Source: CAVRCA01 sp963719345 (lineage in GTDB: Bacteria > Pseudomonadota > Alphaproteobacteria > Acetobacterales > Acetobacteraceae). From it: a stretch of 64,000 bases of DNA. The notes beneath the pieces are model-generated. The model saw only the letters and a list, made by a program, of their open reading frames with translations, was not told the origin of the DNA and ran no database searches. Positions 27,068-36,903 of this stretch are shown here, one piece after another (the stretch's first letter is position 1; the number at the start of each line of letters is the position of its first letter). Both the position numbers and the translations under genes were made by a program. Where the stretch lies: contig CAVRCA010000005.1 of NCBI GenBank assembly GCA_963719345.1, forward strand, positions 186,001 through 250,000, given 5' to 3'.

Positions 27068-27366
27068 GGGTGGACGTCCTTCTGCAGGTCGATTTGTAGC
27101 CATATTCGGCCTGGCATGCAGTTCCGGATCATGAACACCCTGGCGCAAGCGGGCGAGCCTGCACGCAGGACGGTCCCTCACAGTCCTAAGCCAGTCAGCA
27201 ATTAACGCCATAACTCCCGGAGACCCGCAACAGCGCCCGATCGTTTCCTGATGCCCATGCGCCTCAGTGTGACTTTTTGGCCGCAGTCACGCATGGGGTC
27301 GCAATAAGCTCAGCCGTTAGGCCGGCTTCAGGCGTCCGGTGTGGACAGACACTATGGGAGTTCGAC
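27068..27366. other. Non-coding gap
   Basis: This 299-bp gap upstream of the lipoprotein gene holds no credible ORF or RNA gene. It should contain the minus-strand lipoprotein promoter. No strong hairpin or sigma-70 pair stands out. Confidence 0.5.
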
Positions 27367-28509
27367 TCAGCCCTGGGCGTTGGGCGAGATCACCATGCAG
27401 CCCATCCGCGAGCGGCTGAGCTTCTGGCAGGCGCCCACCGCCGAGTCGCGCGACATGCCGTTCAGCCGGGCGCGATACAGCGTGGCGTGACCCTGCTGCA
27501 CGGCGGCGACGGCGGAGTGGCTGTGCGCCGCGCCCGCGCGCTCCCGCGCGGTCCCGGCCGCGGCCTCGGCCTGCCGCGGGTTGGCAAAAGCGCCCACCTG
27601 GACGGCCCAGCCGCCGCCGGGCGCGCCGGTGCGATGGGCGGGCATCGTCTCCGCCATCGCGGGCTCGATCAGGCTGAAGCCGTGGTGGCGCTTGTTGGGC
27701 GGGGGCGGCGGGAGGTCGGCGAATGCCGTCCGGATCGCGCCGCGCGACGGCGCGTGGGCGAACCGGGTGGCCCGGGAGGCGCTTCGCGCGGGGCGCGCCT
27801 CGGCGATCTGGAACGAACGGCCGCCGTAGCGCAGCCCCGGCGGAATATCGAGCGGCAGGTCGTTCATGGCGTACTGCTCGGCCGCCGAGCGGGTCTCGGG
27901 GTAGCTGTCCAGCACGTTGGGGCCGATCATCGCCACGTAGCGCCGCGTCTCGTCGGGCAGCGGCCGCACGTTGGCCAGGTAGTCGTCGAGCCGCCGCGGC
28001 CCGGCATTGTAGGCAGCCAGGAACCCCGGCGAGCCATAGATGTCGTACATCTCGCGCAGATAGGCGGCGCCGGCCAGGACGTTATTGTGCGGGTCGTAGG
28101 CATCGTCGCCCAGCCCGTAGCGGACGCGCAGGTCGTCGTACGTCTCCGGCATCACCTGCATCAGGCCCATCGCGCCGGCGTGCGAGGTGATCAGCTCGCC
28201 GTTCTGGTAGATCTGCCCGCCCAATTCGACATGCATGACCTCCCGGATCCAGCGCTCCGGCACATCGTATTTGTGGGCCGCCTCGACGATGTAGGGTCCC
28301 CAGGGGTCGTCGGCAGAACCCGGCGGATGATAATTGCCGCGCGCCCGGGCCTGGTAGACGGCCGCCTCCTTGGTCTGGTCCACCGCCGGTCCCGAACCGC
28401 TCGCGCAAGCGGCCAACGCGGCCAGGGCAGCGGCGCAGCCGATCATCCTGGCGAGGCGGGCGAGGCTTCTGACGCGACGGCGGACGGGCGAGGCGGGTGA
28501 GGCGGTCAT
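27367..28509 (-). CDS. Lytic transglycosylase with C-terminal SPOR domain
   Basis: The 380-residue protein starts with a signal and lipobox-like segment (MIGCAAALAALAACASG). An SLT domain follows: catalytic Glu in WIREVMHVELGGQ, SHAGAMGLMQVMPETY, and NVLAGAAYLREMYDIYG with AAYNAGP. A Pro-rich linker (PPPPPNKRH) leads to a SPOR domain (WAVQVGAFANPRQAEAAA to the end), which binds denuded glycan at the septum. The protein probably cleaves peptidoglycan during division. ATG 28509 is preceded by GGAGGC. It is divergent from the ABC exporter. Confidence 0.88.
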   Translation of the reverse strand: MTASPASPVRRRVRSLARLARMIGCAAALAALAACASGSGPAVDQTKEAAVYQARARGNYHPPGSADDPWGPYIVEAAHKYDVPERWIREVMHVELGGQIYQNGELITSHAGAMGLMQVMPETYDDLRVRYGLGDDAYDPHNNVLAGAAYLREMYDIYGSPGFLAAYNAGPRRLDDYLANVRPLPDETRRYVAMIGPNVLDSYPETRSAAEQYAMNDLPLDIPPGLRYGGRSFQIAEARPARSASRATRFAHAPSRGAIRTAFADLPPPPPNKRHHGFSLIEPAMAETMPAHRTGAPGGGWAVQVGAFANPRQAEAAAGTARERAGAAHSHSAVAAVQQGHATLYRARLNGMSRDSAVGACQKLSRSRMGCMVISPNAQG

Positions 28510-28735
28510 CCGGTGTGAGCCTCCGTCGTGGCGCGGCCGGGACAAGGCCGGAGGGCACGACGGCCACGTGGCCGCCGCTCAGGTGAACCTTCAGGTTTCT
28601 TGTCTAAGCCCTTATCCGACTTCGCTGTTACGTGCAAGCAGACGTTGAGCAATCCCTATTTGACGTTGAATTCCTGTGGCCGCCGGGCAACTCGGGTTGC
28701 AGTCACCGGGTGGATCGGTTATCGCCGCCCCGCTC

Positions 28736-29602
28736 ATGAACCACGTCGCGCAGCTGCGTACCCGCCCCACCGAGAGCAGCCCGGTCATCGAGCTCAACTC
28801 GGACATGACGCTGGCCACGCGCAACCGGATGGCCGTGCGCGACGTGGCCGACGGGTTGCGGCTGTTCCGGCTCAGTCTCGTGTTGGGCTGGCTCGACATC
28901 CGCCTGCGCTATCGCGGCTCGATGCTCGGGCCGTTCTGGCTGACCCTGTCCACCGCGATCATGGTGGGCGCGCTCGGGTTCCTGTACTCGGCGCTGTTCC
29001 ACATGACCCTGCACGACTACCTGCCGTTCCTCGCGCTCTCGATCGTGCTGTGGAACTTCGTCTCGGCCCTGGTCTCCGAGGGATGCACCAGCTTTACCGA
29101 GTCCGAAGCGATGATCCGCTCGCTGCGAATGCCGTACTTGCTCTATGCGCTCCGCGTCGCAGTACGCAACGTGCTGGTGCTCGCCCACAACATCATCGTC
29201 ATCATCGGCGTGTTCGTGCTGCTGGCGGTCTGGCCGGGGCCGGCGGCGTTGCTCGCGATCCCGGCACTGGCGCTGTGGGCGGTCGACGCGGTCGCCGTCA
29301 TCGTGCTGCTCGGCGCCTTCTGTGCGCGGTTCCGCGATATCCCTCCCATTGTCACCAGCATCATGCAGCTCGCGTTCTTCCTGAGCCCGATCATCTGGAA
29401 GCCGGAGTTGCTGGGCACGCGGGCGCGTTGGCTGCCGCTCAATCCCTTCTACTCGCTGTTCGAGATCGTGCGCGGCCCGCTGCTCGGCGGCGTGCCCTCC
29501 CTGTACACGGCCGCAAGCGCCGTGTTCTACAGCGTGCTGCTGTGCGGGCTGACATGGGCGCTGTTCGTGCGCATCCGCGGCCGACTGGCGTTCTGGGTCT
29601 GA
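28736..29602 (+). CDS. Polysaccharide ABC exporter permease (KpsM/Wzm type)
   Basis: The 288-residue protein contains an N-terminal cytoplasmic segment (LRLFRLSLVLGWLDIRLRYRGS) and six membrane helices typical of ABC-2 polysaccharide exporters, including LGPFWLTLSTAIMVGALGF and a C-terminal LNPFYSLFEIVRGPLL. It would move capsule, O-antigen or other glycan across the inner membrane. The ATP-binding partner begins 4 bp after its stop. The ATG at 28736 gives the usual N-terminal length. No glycosyltransferases are adjacent in this window. Confidence 0.87.
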   Translation: MNHVAQLRTRPTESSPVIELNSDMTLATRNRMAVRDVADGLRLFRLSLVLGWLDIRLRYRGSMLGPFWLTLSTAIMVGALGFLYSALFHMTLHDYLPFLALSIVLWNFVSALVSEGCTSFTESEAMIRSLRMPYLLYALRVAVRNVLVLAHNIIVIIGVFVLLAVWPGPAALLAIPALALWAVDAVAVIVLLGAFCARFRDIPPIVTSIMQLAFFLSPIIWKPELLGTRARWLPLNPFYSLFEIVRGPLLGGVPSLYTAASAVFYSVLLCGLTWALFVRIRGRLAFWV

Positions 29603-29606
29603 CACG

Positions 29607-30392
<786 letters not shown>

Positions 30393-30451
30393 CGAACCGG
30401 CCCGGCGAACCGGCCTGGCGAACCGATCAAGCACGGCCGCGTTGACCCCGC

Positions 30452-33168
30452 ATGCCTCGCGCCCCGGCGACCCCCAGGGATACGTCGATCGGAACCTATC
30501 GGGCCCGCCGCGATTTTGCGGCGACGCCCGAACCCGCCCCGAGCGACCGGCAGGCTGGCGACGGCCAGCCGATCTTCGTGGTCCAGAAGCACGACGCGAC
30601 CCGGCTGCACTGGGATTTCCGGCTTGAGCACGGCGGCGTCTTGTGGAGCTGGGCCGTGCCGCGGGGGCCGTCGCTCGACCCCGCCGACAAGCGCCTCGCC
30701 GTGCGCACCGAGGACCACCCGCTGGACTACGCCGATTTTTCCGGCGTCATCCCCGAAGGCCACTACGGCGCCGGCACCGTCGAGACCTGGGATCGCGGGA
30801 CGTGGGAAACGCAGGGCGCCGAAGCCGCGGCGGCGCTCGACAAGGGGGAGTTGAAGTTCGTCCTGCACGGCACCCGGCTGAACGGCAAGTTCGTGCTGGT
30901 CCGGCTCAAGCCGCGGCCGAAGGACCGGGCGGAGAACTGGCTGCTGATCAAGGAGCACGACGAGCGGGAAGCGCGCGGCGTCGACGCCGGAGTGCTGGAG
31001 CAGACGGTGGCGCTGGAGCAGAAAGTGGCGCTGGAGCAGGCCGGCGCGCCGCCGAAGCCGCAGGCGAAGCGGAAAGCCAGGACGCCCGCGCCGAACCCGG
31101 AGGCGCCCGAAAGTTCCCCTGTCCCTTCCGCCGTGCGCGCGGCGCTGCCGCAGGAGTTGAGTCCGCAACTCGCCACCCTGGTCGAGGCGCCGCCGCAGGA
31201 GGGGGCGTGGCTCAACGAGGTCAAGTTCGACGGCTATCGGCTGATCGCCATCAAGGAGGACGACAGCGTCCGCCTGCTGACCCGCAAAGGGCTCGACTGG
31301 ACGGCTCGCCTGCCGACCATCGCCGCCGGCGGTGCGAGGCCTCGGCCCCGGATCGGCCATCCTCGACGGCGAGCTGGTGGCGCTGCGCGAGGATGGGCGT
31401 GTCGAGCTTCGCCCTGCTGCAGCAGGCGTTGTCCGACGGCAACGACCGCAACCTTTTCTTCTTTCTGTTCGACCTGCCATACCTCGATGGGTGGGACTAT
31501 CGGCCGGCCCGTCTGGTCGATCGCAAGCGGGTGCTGGCGGCGCTGTCGGACTGGAACGGCTCGCTGCGCTACAGCGACCATTTCGAGGGCGGCGTCGACA
31601 CGATGCGGCGACAGGCGTGCGGCATGGGCCTCGAGGGCATCATCTGCAAGCAGGTCGACGCGCCGTACCGTTCCGGGCGGAGCAGGACCTGGCTGAAGCT
31701 GAAGTGCCAGGGGCGCGAGGAGTTCATCGTGCTCGGCTTCACCCAACCCGCCGGATCGCGCAGCGGCCTGGGTTCGCTGCACGTCGGCTACCGCAATCCG
31801 GAGGGCGCCCTGGAATATGTCGGCGGTGTCGGCACCGGCTTCACCGACAAGGAACTCGCGGCGTTGCGGGCACGGCTCGACCCGCTGATGGCCGAGGCGC
31901 CGCCCGACCTGGTCTATGCCGGCGAGAAGCCGGAGACGCGGCATCACCTGGGTACGGCCGGAGCTGGTCGTGGAAGTGCAGTTCATCGGCTGGTCAGGAT
32001 CGGGCCGCATCCGTCACGCGACCTATCTCGGGCTGCGCGAGGACAAACCGGCCGCCGAAGTGGTGCGCGCGATCGCCGATCCGGCCGCCAAGCGGGTCGG
32101 TTTCTCCGGCCGACGGCGGGCGACCATCGTGCGAGCGGAGAAGCCGCGCCCCGCATCTGCCAAACCACCGCCTGCTAAACAGCGTCCGCCAAGCAGCCGT
32201 CCGCCAAACAGCCGGCAGGCGGGCGGGCCGCCGCCAAGCGGATCGCCGCACCGGCGGCGCGCAGCCGGCCAGGATCTCGGCGACGTGCACCTGACGCACG
32301 CCGATCGCGAGCTGTGGCCGGGAATAACCAAGCGCGACCTTGCCGAATACTGGCTCGCGGTTGCCGACCACGCGCTGCCGGAGATCGCCGGCCGCCCGCT
32401 TGCACTGGTCCGCTGCCCCGCGGGGATCGACGGCGAGCGCTTCTTCCAGAAGCACGGCAAGCCCGGCTTTCCCAAGGAAATCCGCGCCGGCGCGTGCGAC
32501 GAGGCGCCCTATCTGGTGCTCGACACCGTCTCGGGCCTGCTTGCGTGCGCGCAGGTCTCGGCCATCGAGCTGCACGCCTGGGGCTCGCGCGAACCGGAGG
32601 CCGAGCACCCCGACCGACTCGTGTTCGACCTCGACCCGGCCGAGGACGTGGCTTTCGCCGAGACGGTGCGGGCGGCGCACGAGGTGCGCGCTCGCCTTCG
32701 TGCCGTCGGGCTCGAGTCGTTCTGCCGCACCACCGGCGGCAAGGGCCTGCATGTCGTGGCACCGCTCCGCCCGCAACCCGACAGCGACTGGACGACGACG
32801 CGCGCCTGGTGCCGCGCCTTTGCCGAAAGCATGGTCGCCGACCAGCCGGATCGGTTCGTCTCGCGTCTCGCCAAGATCGAGCGCCACGGCAAGATTTTGG
32901 TCGATTGGCTGCGCAACGGGCTCGGCTCGACCGCGGTGGCGTCGTTCTCGCCGCGCGCGCGGCCCGGCGCCACGGTGGCGACGCGCGGTGAGCTGGGACG
33001 AGGTGACGCCAAAATCTCGATCCCGCCTCGTTCACCCTCGCGACGGTGCCGCGCCGGCTCGCCGGGCAGCGAAACGATCCGTGGGCCGGCTTCGACGGCG
33101 TCGATCAGGCGCTGCCCGGCCCCGGCGCCGGAGCCATGCGCGAAACCAAGCCGCGACGGAGACGCTGA
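30452..33168 (+). CDS. ligD: ATP-dependent DNA ligase LigD, PE-Lig-Pol (multiply frameshifted)
   Basis: Domain order: 3'-phosphoesterase (about residues 20-170, FVVQKHDATRLHWDFRLEHGG, FSGVIPEGHYGAG), ATP-dependent ligase with adenylation Lys in EVKFDGYRL (near 257), and a C-terminal primase-polymerase (FDLDPAEDVAF, CRTTGGKGLHVV). This is the Pseudomonas-type layout. The frame moves +1 near 31331 (GG), 31395 (GGG), 31940 (GG), 32987 (GG) and 33011 (AAAA); removing one base at each recreates family sequence to a TGA at 33166. LigD fills and seals double-strand breaks with Ku, whose ATG overlaps its stop. Either consensus errors or decay. Confidence 0.83.
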
Positions 33169-34073
33169 TGGCGGAACGACCGATCTGGCGCGGGCATCTC
33201 CGCCTCGCCCTGGTGTCCTGTCCGGTGGCGCTCTACACCGCGCGCCACGACCGCGGCACGCTGCGCTTTCACTACATCAACCCGAAGACCGGGCATCGGG
33301 TGCGCATGGTCACGCTCGACGCCGAGACCGACGAGGAGCTGACCCGCCGCGATCTGGTGAAGGGGTACGAGTTCAAGAAGGACCACTACCTCATCATGAG
33401 CGAGGAGGATTTCGAGAGCGCGCGCATCGAGAGCTCCAGCACGATGACGGTGGAAAAATTCGTCCCCGCCGACAGTCGATCGACCCGATCTACTACGATT
33501 CCAGCTACTACCTGGTCCCCGACGGCGACGCCGGGCAGGACGTGTATGTCGTGCTGCGCGAGGCGATCGCCGAAGACCGGTCGGGTGGCGCTGTCGCGCG
33601 TGGTGATCGCCCGGCGCGAGCGCACCATTGCATTATGCCGATGCAGAACGGGATGGTGGTCCACACGCTGCACGAGGAACGCGACCTCAACAGCCCGCAG
33701 GCGCTGTTCGAGGACATCCCGGCGCTCAAGCCGGACTCGGAGATGGTCAAGCTCGCGACCCAGCTCATCGACCGGCAGACCGGCAAATACGATCCCGCCG
33801 ATGTCGAGGACCACTACGAGGCGCGGCTGCGGGCGGTGATCGACTCCAAGCTGAAGGGCGAGGGCCTGGAGCCCGAGCCCGACGAGGAGGAGGATCGCGG
33901 CAACGTCATCGACCTGATGGCGGCTCTGAAGAAGAGCTTGGGGCAGCAGCCGGTGACAAAGGCCGCACCGGAGAAGCCGGCCGGTCGGCAGCAAGTCAGC
34001 GCCGAAGAAGGCGGGCGAGAAGAAATCGGGTGACGCTCCCCCCTCCAGGAAGCCGGCACGCAAGCGCGCCTGA
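33168..34073 (+). CDS. ku: Ku protein, non-homologous end joining (multiply frameshifted)
   Basis: The N-terminus MAERPIWRGHLRLALVSCPV, IDPIYYDSSYYLVP, MPMQNGMVVHTL and KYDPADVEDHYEARLRAVI are bacterial Ku core motifs. Ku binds broken DNA ends as a homodimer and recruits LigD. Shifts lie near 33473 (one base missing), 33571 (one extra), 33631 (one missing) and 33987 (extra G); repairing the last reveals a Lys-rich tail (KKAGEKKSG, RKPARKRA) ending at the TGA at 34071, as Ku homologues have. Repaired length is about 302 residues. The ATG overlaps the ligD stop. Confidence 0.82.
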
Positions 34074-34164
34074 CGCGGGGGCACCGCGCGCATTGCCCAT
34101 GACGGCTTGGGGCTGCCATGGTCTCGGAACCGGAACAATTCCGGCGCATTTCCCCGTTTTGCCC

Positions 34165-34761
34165 TCAGGCGTGGAAAATCGGCCGGAGCCCGGAAGGTAG
34201 ATAAGGCGCGTCGGCCGCCTCGATCGCGGATGCCGGCGGCGGCCCCGCGCGCGATGCCGTCGCTTGCGCTGCCCCGGCTGCGGTGGCGCCGAGGCGGGAG
34301 GGTGGTGTCATGCAAAGCGGGGGCTCGATGCCGAGCATCCGGCAAAGCGGCCGCAGCACCCGACCGAGCGCCGGCTTCGCCGAGACAAGCGCCGAAAACT
34401 CCGGCTCGGCGAGCAGGTGTTGCAACTGGCTGGCGTAGCAAGCCGCCTCCGGCGTCATCCGGAGCAGCCAGCCGAACCCGCGTGGCAGGCAAGGGGAAGG
34501 CCGCGCAACCGAACGGGGCGCGGCGCGCTGGCGCGCCGGGCGAGGCGCATCCAGGGCGTCGGCGCCGAGCCCCGCCGCCATCGCGGCGAATTTTGCGGCG
34601 ACGCGCCCCAACCGGGTCCAGAGAAGGACGAGCAGCGGTTCCGAACCGAGGCCGCTGGACACAACCCGCTTGTCCGCGCCGCACGCGGCAACCGCCCGGC
34701 GCAGCCCGCCCAGGATGCGGGCGAAGCGGTCGGCCAGGGTTGAACCGGGTGTCGGGATCAC
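34165..34761 (-). CDS. Conserved-looking hypothetical protein
   Basis: I cannot name this 198-residue protein. It is rich in Ala, Arg and Leu, with a helical N-terminal half (ADRFARILGGLRRAVAACG, WTRLGRVAAKFAAMAAG) and a distinctive stretch around residues 100-150 (MTPEAACYASQLQHLL, ALGRVLRPLCRMLGIEPP) that looks like a folded helical bundle. There is no signal peptide or membrane helix. It stands alone after the Ku gene, facing it, with 91 bp between. Regular amphipathic helices and Cys placement argue that it is real. Confidence 0.6.
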   Translation of the reverse strand: MIPTPGSTLADRFARILGGLRRAVAACGADKRVVSSGLGSEPLLVLLWTRLGRVAAKFAAMAAGLGADALDAPRPARQRAAPRSVARPSPCLPRGFGWLLRMTPEAACYASQLQHLLAEPEFSALVSAKPALGRVLRPLCRMLGIEPPLCMTPPSRLGATAAGAAQATASRAGPPPASAIEAADAPYLPSGLRPIFHA

Positions 34762-34856
34762 GCCGCCAGTATCGACGGCGCGCGGCGCGTTTCAACCGAA
34801 ATGGCGGGAAACACGGGGGCGGGTACGGCCAGCGTATCTTTCGCCTGGTCGAAGAC

Positions 34857-34890
34857 CCAAGCGGCGCGAGTGACACGTCGCGCCGCTTGG
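34857..34890. repeat. Long perfect hairpin
   Basis: A 13-bp perfect stem (CCAAGCGGCGCGA / TCGCGCCGCTTGG) surrounds an 8-nt loop (GTGACACG). It lies in the 392-bp gap between divergent genes, with no T-run on either side, so it is not a classic terminator. It could be a repeat-element copy, a protein-binding dyad or an RNA structure. Confidence 0.6.
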
Positions 34891-34910
34891 AGCTGACTTG
34901 ATCCCTCCAG

Positions 34911-34932
34911 CGTCATGGCCGGACTTGGTCCA
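34911..34932. repeat. Partial copy of alphaproteobacterial palindromic repeat
   Basis: CGTCATGGCCGGACTTGG begins like the repeat at 34987-35016 but lacks the closing arm, ending at TCCAT. It looks like a degenerate or truncated copy of the family. Confidence 0.5.
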
Positions 34933-34986
34933 TTGCTATCCGGTTCGCAGCGCGACCGGCGCAAGTAGGTGGCCCATCACCAACAC

Positions 34987-35016
34987 GTCATGCCCGGACT
35001 TGTTCCGGGCATCCAC
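34987..35016. repeat. Alphaproteobacterial intergenic palindromic repeat
   Basis: ATGCCCGGA-CTTGT-TCCGGGCAT (34990-35012) is a perfect 9-bp stem with a 5-nt loop, flanked by CGTC and CCACCCGCG. This unit type recurs between genes in many alphaproteobacteria. It occurs 75 bp after a partial copy, marking this gap as a repeat-rich accessory junction. Confidence 0.7.
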
Positions 35017-35104
35017 CCGCGTTCTGCCTGGCGGGCCAGAATGGATTGCGCCACGGCCGCAACTGCCCGAAAGCTGCCATCGACCGGTTCGGTCTGCTCG
35101 CGCG

Positions 35105-35136
35105 TTGACACCCTCTCCGGTTGTACTACATTGTAG
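35105..35136 (+). promoter_or_regulatory. ParDE promoter with overlapping operator palindrome
   Basis: A consensus -35 TTGACA (35105-35110) is followed after 16 bp by TACATT (35127-35132) as -10. The perfect palindrome CTACA-T-TGTAG (35126-35136) covers the -10. AGGAG lies at 35143-35147, before the ATG at 35154. Toxin-antitoxin operons are commonly repressed by the antitoxin at such a dyad. Confidence 0.65.
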
Positions 35137-35153
35137 CATAGCAGGAGAAAGCG

Positions 35154-35402
35154 ATGCAGCAACAGCGCGAAGGTCTCGCCAGCGTGAGCTTGGGATCAAC
35201 TAAGGAGATCGGCTTGCGCCTCGTTGCGGAGGGCCGCTTCGAAAATCTGTCGGAAGCCTGCCGGGCTGGTCTCCGTCGGCTCGATGAAGATGCGCGCATC
35301 GTCGATCGGCTCGTCGCGCTGGGCCATGAAGGAATGGCGAGCGGAATTGTCGAGGGCTTCGATATCGACACATTTGTCGAGGAGACGCTGACGGGCGCGT
35401 GA
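35154..35402 (+). CDS. parD: ParD-family antitoxin
   Basis: The 82-residue protein has a short N-terminal strand (LASVSLGSTKEIGLRLV) and helices (ENLSEACRAGLRRLDEDARI) typical of ribbon-helix-helix ParD-like antitoxins, and an acidic C-terminal tail (FDIDTFVEETL) that would wrap the toxin. AGGAGAAAGCG precedes the ATG. Its TGA overlaps the toxin GTG start (GTGA), so synthesis is coupled. Confidence 0.82.
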   Translation: MQQQREGLASVSLGSTKEIGLRLVAEGRFENLSEACRAGLRRLDEDARIVDRLVALGHEGMASGIVEGFDIDTFVEETLTGA

Positions 35403-35686
35403 AGCTCGCCTGGTCCAATCTCGCCATCCAGGAACTACGCGAGATTCGGCGCTACTCGATCGAGCGGTGGGGTCGCGAGGTCGCGCTGCGCTACATTCAG
35501 GACGTGCGCGACGCCGCGAAAGGCGTCGCAGCGGATCCGCTTGCGGCGCGGAAGCTGCGAGGAGAGCTGCGCATCCTGCGCGTGCGCTCGCATTATATCA
35601 TCATCCATGTAAACGAAGGCTCATCGCTCGTGACCATCGCCCAACTCCTGCACGCGCCCATGGACACCGAGCGTCACTTGCCATGA
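35399..35686 (+). CDS. parE: ParE-family toxin (RelE/ParE superfamily)
   Basis: The 95-residue protein matches RelE/ParE toxins: WSNLAIQELREIRRYSIERWG, a central helix (VALRYIQDVRDAAKGVAADP) and RILRVRSHYIIIHVNEGSSLVTIAQLLHAPMD, with the conserved Arg-Ser-Tyr core strand. ParE members poison DNA gyrase, whereas RelE members cut mRNA; the fold and ParD partner favour ParE. It starts with GTG inside the antitoxin stop codon. The pair lies next to repeats and an AT-richer orphan gene. Confidence 0.85.
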   Translation: MKLAWSNLAIQELREIRRYSIERWGREVALRYIQDVRDAAKGVAADPLAARKLRGELRILRVRSHYIIIHVNEGSSLVTIAQLLHAPMDTERHLP

Positions 35687-35910
35687 TCCGAGAGCCGCAG
35701 CTGGACAGGGGATGCACCCGCACCGGCGCGCATGGCGTCACGATATCCGAAAAACTTGCTTCGAAGCCGATGGCAAGGATTGTCGGCACGCGACCCATAG
35801 TGGCTACCCTACGCCGCTATCGTGGTTCGTGAAGCAGACATAGTGCAATCGGCGGCGCGGTCGTCGGCTACCAGGGCAAAATCCGAAAGATAGAGCAGCG
35901 CGCATGCCAC

Positions 35911-36903
35911 TTAGCGTCTAAGGTCGATCCAGGTGATAAAGTCCTTGGGCGTATAGTCCGCCGCAAATGCGACGGCTTCGAGAGACCACGCGTGGAATAT
36001 CTTTGAAATGTGAGAATCGAGGTCGCTACGTCCGACGTTTGGGCACCAAACATTGGGGGGCTGGCCGTCACCGCCGATCGTGAAAGCATCTTCGCGCAGC
36101 GGTGCGAAATGGCCTTGAGCTGCTACTTTCAATATTTCGAGGTGGTTCAGCACAATCACTCCGTCCACCGCGTCGAATGCTACTCGCGCCCCGGATTCAA
36201 CATGCCAGGACTTCTCGGTGAGTAAGCCCGCCTCGGTATGGTTCAATGCGGATGTCGCCTCGAACATGTAGCCGTCCCAAAGCACGACAAGAATTGAAGT
36301 TCGGTCTTTTGCAGAGAAGCCAAAAAATTTACGCTCTGCGCTGGCAAGAAAATCTTTCAGTACGTTGTCTCTCGGCAAAGTGGCACCAACGCGAAAGCCG
36401 GGCACTGCACCGAGCGGCCCGCGTACGGGGATCTGCTTCTCATTCGCGCCGCGGTGCTCCTGATAATCAATGAATGCAGGACATTTTACTTCAAACAGCC
36501 ATTGACGGTCGGGAGTGTCAATTAGAATCTCGGGTTTCGCGCCTGTGGCGGGGTTTGTTGGTTCGAGAGCGAAGGTAGTTCCCTCTGCCCAACCCGCCGC
36601 AAACAGAAGCCTTGCTACCAGGATCTCGGCAAACTTCTGGATCAACTGCTCAAATCCTGCCTTCCAGCCCAACTCACTCTGTGCGGTTGAGACGTAACGT
36701 ATGTCAGCCAGCTCGCGGACGAACTGCATACCGGCACCAGGCAGGCGTTCCTCTATAACCTTCAGCGAAGCGAGGAGTTGCTTGCCGAATGGCGTGACGG
36801 CGCCAGCGGCGAGATGAAAGCACAGCCAGTGGCGCTGCCCTTTTGTGGTAGTGCGGTAGGATTGTGCAAGATCGTTTGCAATCCTGTGTCTATCCTTGGC
36901 CAT
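35911..36903 (-). CDS. Orphan protein with PD-(D/E)XK nuclease-like motif
   Basis: The 330-residue protein is not one I recognise. A helical N-terminal half (HRIANDLAQSYRTTT, LLASLKVIEERLPGAG, FEQLIQKFAEILVARLLF) leads to GAKPEILIDTPDR and WLFEVKCPAFID. Glu125 and the Glu-x-Lys at 138-140 fit a PD-(D/E)XK nuclease core (PE-x12-EVK). The C-terminal half has SILVVLWDGYMFEATSAL and VDGVIVLNHLEILKV. I chose 36903 (MAKDRHR); an upstream ATG at 36960 would add 19 residues. Base composition is visibly more AT-rich than the flanks. No methylase or partner is adjacent. A defence or repair nuclease is plausible. Confidence 0.6.
   Translation of the reverse strand: MAKDRHRIANDLAQSYRTTTKGQRHWLCFHLAAGAVTPFGKQLLASLKVIEERLPGAGMQFVRELADIRYVSTAQSELGWKAGFEQLIQKFAEILVARLLFAAGWAEGTTFALEPTNPATGAKPEILIDTPDRQWLFEVKCPAFIDYQEHRGANEKQIPVRGPLGAVPGFRVGATLPRDNVLKDFLASAERKFFGFSAKDRTSILVVLWDGYMFEATSALNHTEAGLLTEKSWHVESGARVAFDAVDGVIVLNHLEILKVAAQGHFAPLREDAFTIGGDGQPPNVWCPNVGRSDLDSHISKIFHAWSLEAVAFAADYTPKDFITWIDLRR

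Noticed and set aside
31330..33990. Programmed frameshifting in ligD and ku
   Set aside because: The shifts go in both directions, lie at different contexts and are too many; no slippery heptamer plus structure recurs.
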